DNA of 19,375 nt, from positions 1 to 19,375 of the forward strand of contig PCBP01000055.1 in the NCBI GenBank assembly GCA_002730985.1, read 5' to 3'. This DNA is from Flavobacteriales bacterium (GTDB taxonomy: Bacteria > Bacteroidota > Bacteroidia > Flavobacteriales > BACL11). The position numbers and the translations under genes were made by a program. Each line of letters starts with the position of its first letter. Positions within the stretch are counted from its first letter, which is position 1. The notes beneath the pieces were generated by a model. That model had not been told where the DNA came from, did no database searches, and saw only the letters and a program-made list of their open reading frames with translations. Shown here piece after piece: positions 10,157 through 19,375 of this stretch.

Positions 10157-10600
10157 CTATTTAGCAATTACTTTAAAAGATACATTTATGCTTTTAGATC
10201 TGTGTAATCTTATTTCTGCATCATAAGTTCCTAACTCTTTAATTTTAGGAAGCTTGACAAATTTACCATTTACCTCTACTCCTAAAGCAGCAATAGCCTC
10301 AATAAATTGAGAATTCTTAACTGAGCCAAATAATTTATTCCCTCCCTCTGCAACTTGTGCTTTAATTACAATCTCTAATTTAGGAAGCGCCTCTGCAATT
10401 TTATTAACAGCAGTAATTTCTGCCTCTTCTTTTTTGGCTTGCTGTTTTAGATTTTCTGCTAGAATTTTTCTTGCAGATTCTGTGGCTAGCACTCCTAAAC
10501 CTTGTGGGATAAGGAAGTTTCTTCCATATCCATTTTTAACAGTTACAATCTCATTACTGAAACCTAACTTCTCTACATCTTTTTTTAATATAATCTCCAT
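10157..10600 (-). CDS. rplI: Large-subunit ribosomal protein bL9
   Basis: Ribosomal protein of the large subunit that binds 23S rRNA near the L1 stalk base and helps maintain the reading frame. The 147 residues are typical. The N-terminal rRNA-binding domain shows MEIILKKDVEKLGFSNEIVTV and then KNGYGRNFLIPQGLG (22-36), the L9 signature. A Lys/Ala/Glu-rich connecting helix follows (about 40-75), then a C-terminal domain with KLFGSVKNSQFIEAI and the ending ISFK-like NVSFKVIAK. It is the last gene of rpsF-rpsR-rplI, 21 bp after rpsR. Confidence 0.97.
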   Translation of the reverse strand: MEIILKKDVEKLGFSNEIVTVKNGYGRNFLIPQGLGVLATESARKILAENLKQQAKKEEAEITAVNKIAEALPKLEIVIKAQVAEGGNKLFGSVKNSQFIEAIAALGVEVNGKFVKLPKIKELGTYDAEIRLHRSKSINVSFKVIAK

Positions 10601-10621
10601 AATTCCTTAATCTTGTCAATC

Positions 10622-10888
10622 TTATTTTAAATTATCCGCTACATAAGGCAATAAAGCAATTTGTCTTGCTCTCTTTACTGACACAGCTAATCTTCTCTGA
10701 AATTTTAATGAGTTTCCAGTGATTCTTCTTGGTAGAATTTTGCCTTGGGCATTTAAGAAACGCATTAAAAATTCAGGGTCTTTATAATCAATATAGTTTA
10801 TTCCCATTTTCTTAAAACGGCAATATTTATTTTGACTTCTTAATTCTATATCTACAGGGTTTAAATATTTCACATCTGTCTTTGCCAT
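10622..10888 (-). CDS. rpsR: Small-subunit ribosomal protein bS18
   Basis: Component of the 30S platform that pairs with bS6. The 88 residues are a normal bacterial length. The signature is [19 protein letters not shown], then [20 protein letters not shown] and [10 protein letters not shown] near the C-terminus. Only one cysteine (YCRFKK) lies in the N-terminal part. The gene is 2 bp downstream of rpsF, so the two are almost certainly translationally coupled. In Flavobacterium ribosomes bS18, bS6 and bS21 are known to help hide the anti-Shine-Dalgarno sequence, which fits the lack of strong Shine-Dalgarno motifs before genes in this window. Confidence 0.97.
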   Translation of the reverse strand: MAKTDVKYLNPVDIELRSQNKYCRFKKMGINYIDYKDPEFLMRFLNAQGKILPRRITGNSLKFQRRLAVSVKRARQIALLPYVADNLK

Positions 10889-10890
10889 GA

Positions 10891-11238
10891 TTATTTTTCT
10901 TTAGCGTTAGCACTCAATTTCTTTCTACGTCTCTCAGCATATTCTAATGCAAATTTGTCTAGTCGTACAGTTTGCCATCTAATTATACGTTCATCTCTTT
11001 TAAATTCAACCTCAAGATCATTAATTAATTCTCCATCTAACTGGAATTCTAGTAAGTAGTAGAAACCTGTTTTTTTCTTCTGGATTGTATACTTTAATTT
11101 TTTTAAGCCCCAGTTTTCTTCATGGGTAACATTTCCTTTATTGGTTTTAATGTAGCCAATAATTTTTTTTACTGTTTCCTTTATCTGATCTTCAGATAAA
11201 ACGGGATTCATTATGAAAACAGTTTCGTAAGTATTCAT
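10891..11238 (-). CDS. rpsF: Small-subunit ribosomal protein bS6
   Basis: 30S platform protein that forms a heterodimer with bS18 on 16S rRNA. The 115 residues show the bS6 pattern: [19 protein letters not shown] at the start, [20 protein letters not shown] (43-62), [15 protein letters not shown] and [20 protein letters not shown] short Lys/Arg-rich tail ([14 protein letters not shown]) is of the kind seen in many species. It is the first gene of rpsF-rpsR-rplI and is divergent from dnaX across a 170 bp gap. In other bacteria the S6:S18 complex can bind its own mRNA leader; here the candidate leader is about 40 nt and contains CCG motifs. Confidence 0.97.
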   Translation of the reverse strand: MNTYETVFIMNPVLSEDQIKETVKKIIGYIKTNKGNVTHEENWGLKKLKYTIQKKKTGFYYLLEFQLDGELINDLEVEFKRDERIIRWQTVRLDKFALEYAERRRKKLSANAKEK

Positions 11239-11285
11239 TTTGTTCTATTTGTGTTTATTAGTAGTTTAAATCTTTTTTCGGGCGG

Positions 11286-11293
11286 CAAATCTA
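11286..11293 (-). promoter_or_regulatory. Candidate -7 promoter element of rpsF operon
   Basis: The minus strand reads TAGATTTG followed by CCGCCCG, matching TAnnTTTG. Predicted start is near 11280, leaving a leader of about 40 nt before the rpsF ATG. No TTG lies at the usual -33 distance. The 170 bp gap 11239-11408 holds this element and the divergent dnaX promoter and nothing else I can recognise. Confidence 0.4.
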
Positions 11294-11346
11294 CTAAAAA
11301 CATTCGATTATACATAATTACTAACAGTTTTTAATTTGATGATTTA

Positions 11347-11380
11347 TTTGGCTAATATTTTACAATTAATATTAGTTTTG
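11347..11380 (+). promoter_or_regulatory. Candidate dnaX promoter
   Basis: TTTG (11347-11350), a 22-nt spacer and TAGTTTTG (11373-11380) fit both halves of the Bacteroidetes promoter consensus. The ATG of dnaX is 28 bp after the -7 box. It is one of the two full two-part matches I found in the window. Confidence 0.5.
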
Positions 11381-11408
11381 TGTTTCATATTTTCATATTT
11401 TTAATGTA

Positions 11409-13115
11409 ATGACTGATTTTATTGTTTCTGCTAGAAAGTATAGGCCCGAGAATTTTGATTCTGTTGTTGGGCAATCTTCTATTATATCAACATTAAAAAA
11501 TGCTATAAAATCAAATCAGTTAGCTCAGTCTTTTTTGTTTTGCGGCCCAAGAGGTGTGGGTAAAACATCTTGTGCTCGTATCTTAGCAAAAACAATAAAT
11601 TGTGATAATATTCATGATAATATTGAGGCATGTAATGAATGTGTTTCATGTACTTCATTTAATGACAGTTCTTCATTTAATGTACATGAACTTGATGCTG
11701 CATCTAATAATTCTGTAGATGACATCAGGAATTTGGTTGATCAGGTTAGATTTGCTCCTCAGATTGGTATATACAATATTTATATAATTGATGAGGTTCA
11801 TATGCTTTCAACTTCAGCTTTTAATGCTTTCTTGAAAACCTTGGAAGAACCTCCAAAGCATGCTAAATTTATATTGGCAACTACTGAAAAGAACAAGATC
11901 ATTCCTACTATCTTATCTAGATGTCAAATCTTTGACTTTAAAAGAATTGGAGTGAATGATATTGCTGCTCATCTGAATTTTGTAGCCAAAAGTGAGAGTG
12001 TTGAAGTTGAGGAAGAAGCCTTACATTTAATTGCTCAGAAAGCTGATGGTGCTATGCGTGATTCTCTTTCTTTATTGGATCGGTTAATTTCCTTTTCTGA
12101 TAAGAAACTTACGTATAAGAGTGTTATAGAAGTTTTAAATATTTTAGATTACGATTATTATTTTAAGGTTACAGATTTACTTTTGCAAAATGATGTACAG
12201 AAGTTGTTAAATATTTATAATGAGATCTTACAGAATGGTTTTGATGGTCATCATTTTATTAATGGTTTGGCTGACCACTTAAGGGATGTTCTTGTTTCAA
12301 AAAATGAAAGTACGATTTCACTTTTGGAAAAAGGGGAGGTTTTACAAAGCAGATATGTGGAACAGTCTAAAAGATGTGATTTGGATTTTTTATTGGATGC
12401 ACTTAATTTGTGTAATGAATGTGATATGCAATTTAAGACAACAAATAATCAGCGGTTGTTGGTGGAGCTTACTTTAATGAGAATCTCTTCAATTGGTTGT
12501 GCAGGAGAAAAAAAAAACTCTAAAAGTTTTGTAGTTAGCAGAAATGATGCAAAAGGCAAGGTTTCTGTTGAGCAGATTGCAGAAAACAATAAGAAGGAGC
12601 CTGTTCTAAGAGATGTTAAAGTTACGCCTAATATTAAGCTTGATTTAGGAATAAAAAAGAGATCGTCATTGATTTCTATTAATAGTTCATTTAAGAAGGA
12701 AAAGGATATTGTTGAAGATGATAAAGACGCCTTAACTATTAGGGATAAAGATTTCCCTGAAACAGAATTGTTGGGATGCTGGAAAGAGCTTATAGTTTTT
12801 ATTAAAGAAAAAGGGAAATCAAATCTTGGAATTACTTTAGGGTCGCATCAACCTAGGCTTTTGGAAGGATATCTTATAGAATTGCCCTTGAGTAATGCGG
12901 TACAGGCAGAGATGATTTTAGAAGAGAAATATATGCTCTTAGAGTATCTGAGAAATAAATTCGAGAATGATAAGATAGAGATTACAACTAAAATAATAGA
13001 AGGGGAGAAGAATAATATTCCTTATACTAATAAAGATAAATTTAAAATAATGTTAGATGAAAATCCACAATTAGAGATTCTAAGAGTAAAATTAGGACTT
13101 GATCCAGATTACTAA
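11409..13115 (+). CDS. dnaX: DNA polymerase III gamma/tau subunit (clamp-loader ATPase)
   Basis: ATPase motor of the clamp loader; the tau form also ties the loader to polymerase and helicase. The 568 residues start MTDFIVSARKYRPENFDSVVGQ. Walker A is GPRGVGKT (46-53), the zinc module is Cys65, Cys75, Cys78 and Cys81, Walker B is IIDEVHM (126-132), and SRC with the arginine finger is 170-172. Sensor 2 is GAMRDSLSLLD (214-224). Collar domain III runs to about residue 360, ending LLVELTLMRIS. The tail (370-568) is Lys/Glu-rich and poorly conserved, as in tau domains IV-V. A run of ten A at 12508-12517 (codons 367-370) lies exactly at the core/tail border and probably yields a short gamma form. 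The M16 protease gene follows after 19 bp. ATG start, with a promoter match upstream. Confidence 0.96.
   Translation: MTDFIVSARKYRPENFDSVVGQSSIISTLKNAIKSNQLAQSFLFCGPRGVGKTSCARILAKTINCDNIHDNIEACNECVSCTSFNDSSSFNVHELDAASNNSVDDIRNLVDQVRFAPQIGIYNIYIIDEVHMLSTSAFNAFLKTLEEPPKHAKFILATTEKNKIIPTILSRCQIFDFKRIGVNDIAAHLNFVAKSESVEVEEEALHLIAQKADGAMRDSLSLLDRLISFSDKKLTYKSVIEVLNILDYDYYFKVTDLLLQNDVQKLLNIYNEILQNGFDGHHFINGLADHLRDVLVSKNESTISLLEKGEVLQSRYVEQSKRCDLDFLLDALNLCNECDMQFKTTNNQRLLVELTLMRISSIGCAGEKKNSKSFVVSRNDAKGKVSVEQIAENNKKEPVLRDVKVTPNIKLDLGIKKRSSLISINSSFKKEKDIVEDDKDALTIRDKDFPETELLGCWKELIVFIKEKGKSNLGITLGSHQPRLLEGYLIELPLSNAVQAEMILEEKYMLLEYLRNKFENDKIEITTKIIEGEKNNIPYTNKDKFKIMLDENPQLEILRVKLGLDPDY
12503..12534 (+). 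other. Predicted frameshift/slippage site in dnaX
   Basis: An AGGAG (12503-12507) is followed at once by ten A (12508-12517) and then CTCTAA. In frame the codons are GAA AAA AAA AAC, so the heptamer A_AAA_AAC is in the correct phase for -1 slippage. The -1 frame reads CTC TAA, stopping at 12521-12523 and giving a protein of about 371 residues. Loss of one A in the transcript leads to TAG at 12532-12534 and about 374 residues. No strong stem-loop follows, which favours polymerase slippage over classic ribosomal frameshifting. E. coli and Thermus dnaX make gamma at comparable sites. Confidence 0.6.
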
Positions 13116-13134
13116 TAACTAAACATGATATAAA

Positions 13135-16074
13135 ATGAAATTAAAAAAAATATTAACGATAGTGCTAGCAGCTGCAGCAGGTATATACTTCACAATAAAC
13201 GCTAAACAACAAATGAATAAAATTGAAAATAATTATGAAACTGTTAAAGGTGACCCTTTAAAGGCAAGAATATACACTCTAGATAATGGTTTAAAAGTTT
13301 ATTTAACTTCTTATAAAGATGCTCCTAGAGTGCAAACTAATATTGCAGTACGAGCAGGAAGTAAGAACGATCCATCTGATGCGACAGGTCTTGCTCATTA
13401 TTTGGAACATATGCTGTTTAAAGGGACTGATATCTTTGGATCTTTAGATTTTAATAAAGAAGCTCCAATGCTAGATAAGATTGAGTCATTATATGAGGAG
13501 TATAGATTGATTGATATGGATGATTTAGAGAATAGAGGAAGGGTTTGGAAGCAAATTGATTCTATTTCTGGTGAGGCAGCAAAATATGCTATTGCGAATG
13601 AATATGATAAAATGGTAACAGGTTTAGGAGCAAAAGGAACAAATGCTTATACATCAAATGAGAAGACGGTTTATATAAATGATATTCCTTCTAATCAAAT
13701 TGAAAAATGGTTAAAATTAGAAGCTGAAAGGTTCCGTTACCCGGTCTTTAGATTATTTCATACAGAGTTAGAGGCCGTTTATGAGGAGAAGAACATATCA
13801 CTTGATAATGATGGGTCAAAGTTATTTCAGGCTCTTTTTGATGGATTATTTCCAAATCATCAGTATGGGCAGCAAACTACAATTGGGACTATTGAGCATC
13901 TTAAGAATCCTTCATTGACTGAGATAAGAAAGTATTTCAACAAATATTATGTCCCAAATAATATGGCAATGTGTTTGTCAGGTGATTTCGATTATGATGA
14001 GACTATAATGTTAATTAATAAATACTGGGGAGGTTTTGAAAGAACAGAAGACCCTACTTTTGAGGTTTTTGAAGAGGAGCCAATTGCAGAGCCAGTATTT
14101 AAAGAGGTGTATGGGCCTGAAGCGGAGAGGTTATATATAGGTTTTCGTTTTGATGGCGCAAATACTAAAGATGCAGCAATGTTAACCATGGTTGACATGG
14201 TGCTTTCAAACTCTGCTGCAGGATTAATCGATTTGAACTTAAATCAAGAACAAGAACTTATAGGAGGAGGCTGCTTTCCTTATGTATTAAAGGATTATTC
14301 AATGCATGGCTTTTATGGGAGTCCTAAGCAAGGACAGTCATTAGAGGAAGTTAAGGATCTATTATTATCGCAGATAGAGGAAGTTAAGAAAGGAAATTTT
14401 GAAGACTGGTTAGTTGATGCTATTATTTCTGATTTAAAGTTAAATCAGATTAAGAAGTTAGAAAGTAATAGCGGAAGAGCTAATGAGTTTGTTGAAGCAT
14501 TTATTCTAGATATTTCTTGGCAAGACTATCAGAATGAGATGACTGAATTAGAGAAGATAACTAAACAAGATATAATTAATTTTGTTAATGCTAGATATAA
14601 AGATAATTATGTTGTAGTTTACAAAAGAAATGGCGAGGATAAATCAGTTATGAAGGTTACAAAACCTACTATTACTCCTGTCTCAGTAAATAGAGAGGAT
14701 CAGTCAGATTTCTTAGTAGATCTATTAGCTGAAGAAACAAAAGATATTGAGCCTGTCTTTATAGATTTTGATAAAGATATTCAGAGGTCAAATGTGGGAG
14801 ATGTCGTATTGCTATATAAAGAAAATACCGAGAATGAAAGATTTAAGTTGAATTATATCTTTGATATGGGTAAGGATCATGATAACAGGTTAAAATTAGC
14901 TGTAGATTATCTGAAGTTCTTAGGGACAGATACAATGTCTCCAAGTGACAAAGCAGAAGAGTTCTATAGACTGGGTTGTAATTTGTCAGTTAATTGCTCT
15001 GCAGATAAGATTCAAGTGACATTAAGTGGTCTTGCAAATAACTTTGATGAATCAGTACAGCTTTTTGAGAATATTCTAGCAAACGCTGTTGCTGATGAGG
15101 ATGCTTTAGTTGAATTAAAATTAACTAAATTAAAAGAAAGAGCAGATGCAAAATTAAATAGACAGATTATTCTTTGGAGAGCAATGGGTAGTTATGCGAA
15201 ATATGGGACTAATTCTTCATTTATGAATATTTTGTCAAAGCAGGAGTTGGATAGTATTTCATCAACAGAGTTACTTGATTTAATCCATAACCTGACAACT
15301 TATAATCATAGGATTTTATATTATGGTCCAGAGAGCAACTCTAAGGTTTCATCTAAATTAGAAAGTTTACATCTTAATAAAACTGATCTAAAAGAAATAC
15401 CTGTTAAGAAAGAGTTTGTTGAGGGCACAATGGATAAGCCAATGGTTTATGTGGTAGATTATGACATGAAACAAGCTGAGGTAATGATGCTATCTAAAGG
15501 TGATAAAGTGAACATAGATGATGTGAGTAAATATTGTCAGATAAAGTTTCATAATGAGTACTTTGGTGGAGGAATGAGTTCCATTGTTTTTCAGGAAATG
15601 AGAGAATCAAAGGCGCTAGCTTATTCTGTATATAGCACATACACCCTACCAAGGGATACTAATACATCTCATTATTTAATGAGCTATATTGGGACACAAG
15701 CAGATAAATTATCGGAAGCAATTTCGGGTATGACTGAATTATTAGATGTAATGCCTGAGGCAGAATCGAATATGAAAAATGCCAAGGAAGCAATTGAGCA
15801 AAAGATAAGAACAGAGCGACTAACTAAATCAGATATCCTTTCTGAATATGAGAAGGCATATAAGTTAGGTATTAAACATGATTTTAGAAAAGATCTTTAT
15901 GATGCAGTGCAGAATTTTGACATGAATAGTTTAAAAGAATTTCATAATTCTCATATCTCTAATGGGGCACGAGTAATAATGGTCTTAGGATCAAAAGATA
16001 ATTTAGATCTAAATGCTTTAAAGCAATATGGTGAAATAAAACACCTGACTTTAGAGGACGTATTTGGTTATTAA
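13135..16074 (+). CDS. M16-family (insulinase/pitrilysin-like) zinc metalloprotease, exported
   Basis: Probable periplasmic or envelope peptide-degrading protease. The 979 residues have a signal peptide or N-terminal anchor (MKLKKILTIVLAAAAGIYFT) and a tandem arrangement of M16 domains. The active half carries the inverted zinc motif HYLEH (His88, Glu91, His92) and the downstream glutamates in ELEAVYEEKN (211-220), of which Glu217 or Glu218 should be the third ligand. A charged helical insert of about 50 residues (110-165, LDKIESLYEEYR and IDSISGEAAKYAIANEYDKM) separates them, so the spacing is longer than in pitrilysin. The second half lacks HxxEH but has FGGGMSSIVFQEMRESKALAYSVYS, the substrate-binding Arg/Tyr region. 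dnaX ends 19 bp before it and icd begins 15 bp after it, so one operon is likely. The natural substrate is unknown. Confidence 0.92.
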   Translation: MKLKKILTIVLAAAAGIYFTINAKQQMNKIENNYETVKGDPLKARIYTLDNGLKVYLTSYKDAPRVQTNIAVRAGSKNDPSDATGLAHYLEHMLFKGTDIFGSLDFNKEAPMLDKIESLYEEYRLIDMDDLENRGRVWKQIDSISGEAAKYAIANEYDKMVTGLGAKGTNAYTSNEKTVYINDIPSNQIEKWLKLEAERFRYPVFRLFHTELEAVYEEKNISLDNDGSKLFQALFDGLFPNHQYGQQTTIGTIEHLKNPSLTEIRKYFNKYYVPNNMAMCLSGDFDYDETIMLINKYWGGFERTEDPTFEVFEEEPIAEPVFKEVYGPEAERLYIGFRFDGANTKDAAMLTMVDMVLSNSAAGLIDLNLNQEQELIGGGCFPYVLKDYSMHGFYGSPKQGQSLEEVKDLLLSQIEEVKKGNFEDWLVDAIISDLKLNQIKKLESNSGRANEFVEAFILDISWQDYQNEMTELEKITKQDIINFVNARYKDNYVVVYKRNGEDKSVMKVTKPTITPVSVNREDQSDFLVDLLAEETKDIEPVFIDFDKDIQRSNVGDVVLLYKENTENERFKLNYIFDMGKDHDNRLKLAVDYLKFLGTDTMSPSDKAEEFYRLGCNLSVNCSADKIQVTLSGLANNFDESVQLFENILANAVADEDALVELKLTKLKERADAKLNRQIILWRAMGSYAKYGTNSSFMNILSKQELDSISSTELLDLIHNLTTYNHRILYYGPESNSKVSSKLESLHLNKTDLKEIPVKKEFVEGTMDKPMVYVVDYDMKQAEVMMLSKGDKVNIDDVSKYCQIKFHNEYFGGGMSSIVFQEMRESKALAYSVYSTYTLPRDTNTSHYLMSYIGTQADKLSEAISGMTELLDVMPEAESNMKNAKEAIEQKIRTERLTKSDILSEYEKAYKLGIKHDFRKDLYDAVQNFDMNSLKEFHNSHISNGARVIMVLGSKDNLDLNALKQYGEIKHLTLEDVFGY

Positions 16075-18318
<2,244 letters not shown>

Positions 18319-18323
18319 TCTAG

Positions 18324-18340
18324 TTTAGATATTATCTAAA
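18324..18340. repeat. Short perfect inverted repeat at convergent gene ends
   Basis: TTTAGATA-T-TATCTAAA is a perfect 8-bp inverted repeat around one central base. It lies between the icd stop (18318) and the 3' end of the helicase gene, whose stop codon it overlaps. As RNA it would give a 6-bp AU-rich hairpin on either strand, possibly a weak two-way terminator. No T run follows. Confidence 0.3.
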
Positions 18341-19375
18341 GAAATTGTCGTTAAAATTAATAAGGTATAGCTTCTTGCTTGAACGCGTAAGAGCAGTATA
18401 CAGCCATCTAAGATATGATTTGTCTAACATATCTTCTCTGAAGTAGCCTAAGTCGATAAAGACATTTTGCCATTGTCCTCCTTGAGATTTATGACAAGTA
18501 ATGGCATAAGCAAATTTTATTTGCAAGGCATTAAAGAACTGATCTTCCTTGATTCTTTTCTTTATTTCTTTCTCTCCTTTATAATCTAAACCAACTTCTT
18601 TGTATAGTTGTTGATATTGTTCGTAGGTCATTGCTGGGTTTTCAGATGATAAAATATCTAATAATAAGATCACATCCAATACTTTCTCTTCTGGATAGTC
18701 TATCATTTGGACGCTGGCTTTTGCAAAGCGGAATCCATAGCGTTCAATCGTTTCTCTTATTTCCAAGACTTCTAAAATATCTCCATTGGCAATAAATCCT
18801 GCTTTACTATTGTTGTTAAGCCAATAATAATTATTGCGTACAACCATTAACATGTCTCCAGTAGAGATTTCGTTTTCTTGCCATCTAATTTTTGCTCTTA
18901 TCTGTTGATTGTAAAGGTTAGCTCTTCTATTAGACCTGCAAAGCACTGTAGTATTATTTACCCCTTCATTATTATAAGCAGATTCAAGAGCATCTTGTAA
19001 ATCTTCTCCATTATTCAGACGGATAACCTCAGTGTTAGTAGCTAATTTCGGATAGTAATAATTAGTTTTAGTAATCTGTTCGCGTATATCTGTCGCGTTT
19101 TTAAGTATAAGTGATTTCTTTTTTTGTCTGACTACCTGCTTGAGTTCTTTGCAGATCACCTGTTTCTTGTAGTAATCTTCTATGCTTTTTTCATCCAATG
19201 CTGGGCTTATTTCTAGATTAATAGGCGGAAGTTGGGCAGTGTCACCAATAAGTATTAATTTGCAATCGTATCCATCATATACATATTCAATTAGATCATC
19301 TAGAAGGGATCGTTTCCCAAATCCTTTTTCAGGATTATCAGGAATCATAGAAGCTTCATCAACTATAAAGATAGT
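18332..19375 (-). CDS. RecD/Dda-like superfamily 1 DNA helicase, C-terminal part (cut by window edge)
   Basis: ATP-dependent 5'-3' DNA helicase of the RecD2/Dda type. About 347 residues are visible and the reading frame is open to the right end, so the N-terminal part with the Walker A P-loop lies outside; an internal ATG at 19348 is not the true start. Motif II (Walker B) is TIFIVDEASMIP at the edge, motif III is LILIGDTAQLPPI, a motif IV region is TVLCRSNRRANLYNQQIR, and motif V/VI in the UvrD-like C-terminal domain is FAYAITCHKSQGGQW followed by LRWLYTALTRSSKKLYLINF. Such single-chain helicases are common in Bacteroidota, act in repair and are not part of RecBCD. It is convergent with icd. 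Confidence 0.88.
   Translation of the reverse strand, partial: TIFIVDEASMIPDNPEKGFGKRSLLDDLIEYVYDGYDCKLILIGDTAQLPPINLEISPALDEKSIEDYYKKQVICKELKQVVRQKKKSLILKNATDIREQITKTNYYYPKLATNTEVIRLNNGEDLQDALESAYNNEGVNNTTVLCRSNRRANLYNQQIRAKIRWQENEISTGDMLMVVRNNYYWLNNNSKAGFIANGDILEVLEIRETIERYGFRFAKASVQMIDYPEEKVLDVILLLDILSSENPAMTYEQYQQLYKEVGLDYKGEKEIKKRIKEDQFFNALQIKFAYAITCHKSQGGQWQNVFIDLGYFREDMLDKSYLRWLYTALTRSSKKLYLINFNDNFFR

Overview
This 19.4 kb window is chromosomal housekeeping DNA from a low-GC member of the Bacteroidota, most likely a marine Flavobacteriales-type organism. The evidence is a type IX secretion type B C-terminal sorting domain, a TonB-dependent receptor with an N-terminal carboxypeptidase-D-like domain, a monomeric NADP isocitrate dehydrogenase, the pyrG-yidC gene order, and several upstream regions carrying the Bacteroidetes-type -7 element TAnnTTTG. 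I see no transposase, integrase, phage gene, tRNA, rRNA or CRISPR array. Coding density is very high and no gene-free stretch exceeds about 170 bp.

Left part (1-5241, minus strand): the 5' end of yidC, pyrG (CTP synthase), a TonB-dependent receptor, and holA (clamp-loader delta). Next comes one short plus-strand gene (5254-5700). It is a stand-alone PD-(D/E)XK nuclease-like protein related to the N-terminal domain of HsdR, and its start lies only 12 bp from the holA start.

Middle part (5756-11238, minus strand): a secreted T9SS cargo protein lies 20 bp downstream of aconitase and is probably cotranscribed with it. Upstream is the ribosomal operon rpsF-rpsR-rplI (bS6, bS18, bL9).

Right part (11409-18318, plus strand): dnaX (clamp-loader gamma/tau), a secreted M16 zinc protease and monomeric isocitrate dehydrogenase are separated by only 19 and 15 bp, so they probably form one operon. 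A truncated RecD/Dda-like helicase gene runs in from the right end on the minus strand and converges with icd.

Two clamp-loader genes (holA, dnaX) and two consecutive TCA-cycle enzymes (aconitase, isocitrate dehydrogenase) share the window. The most interesting single signal is a run of ten A residues in dnaX at the boundary between the ATPase/collar core and the tau tail, with stops close by in both alternative frames. It predicts a short gamma form of about 371 residues made by ribosomal frameshifting or transcript slippage. The second is the nuclease-like protein paired head to head with holA.
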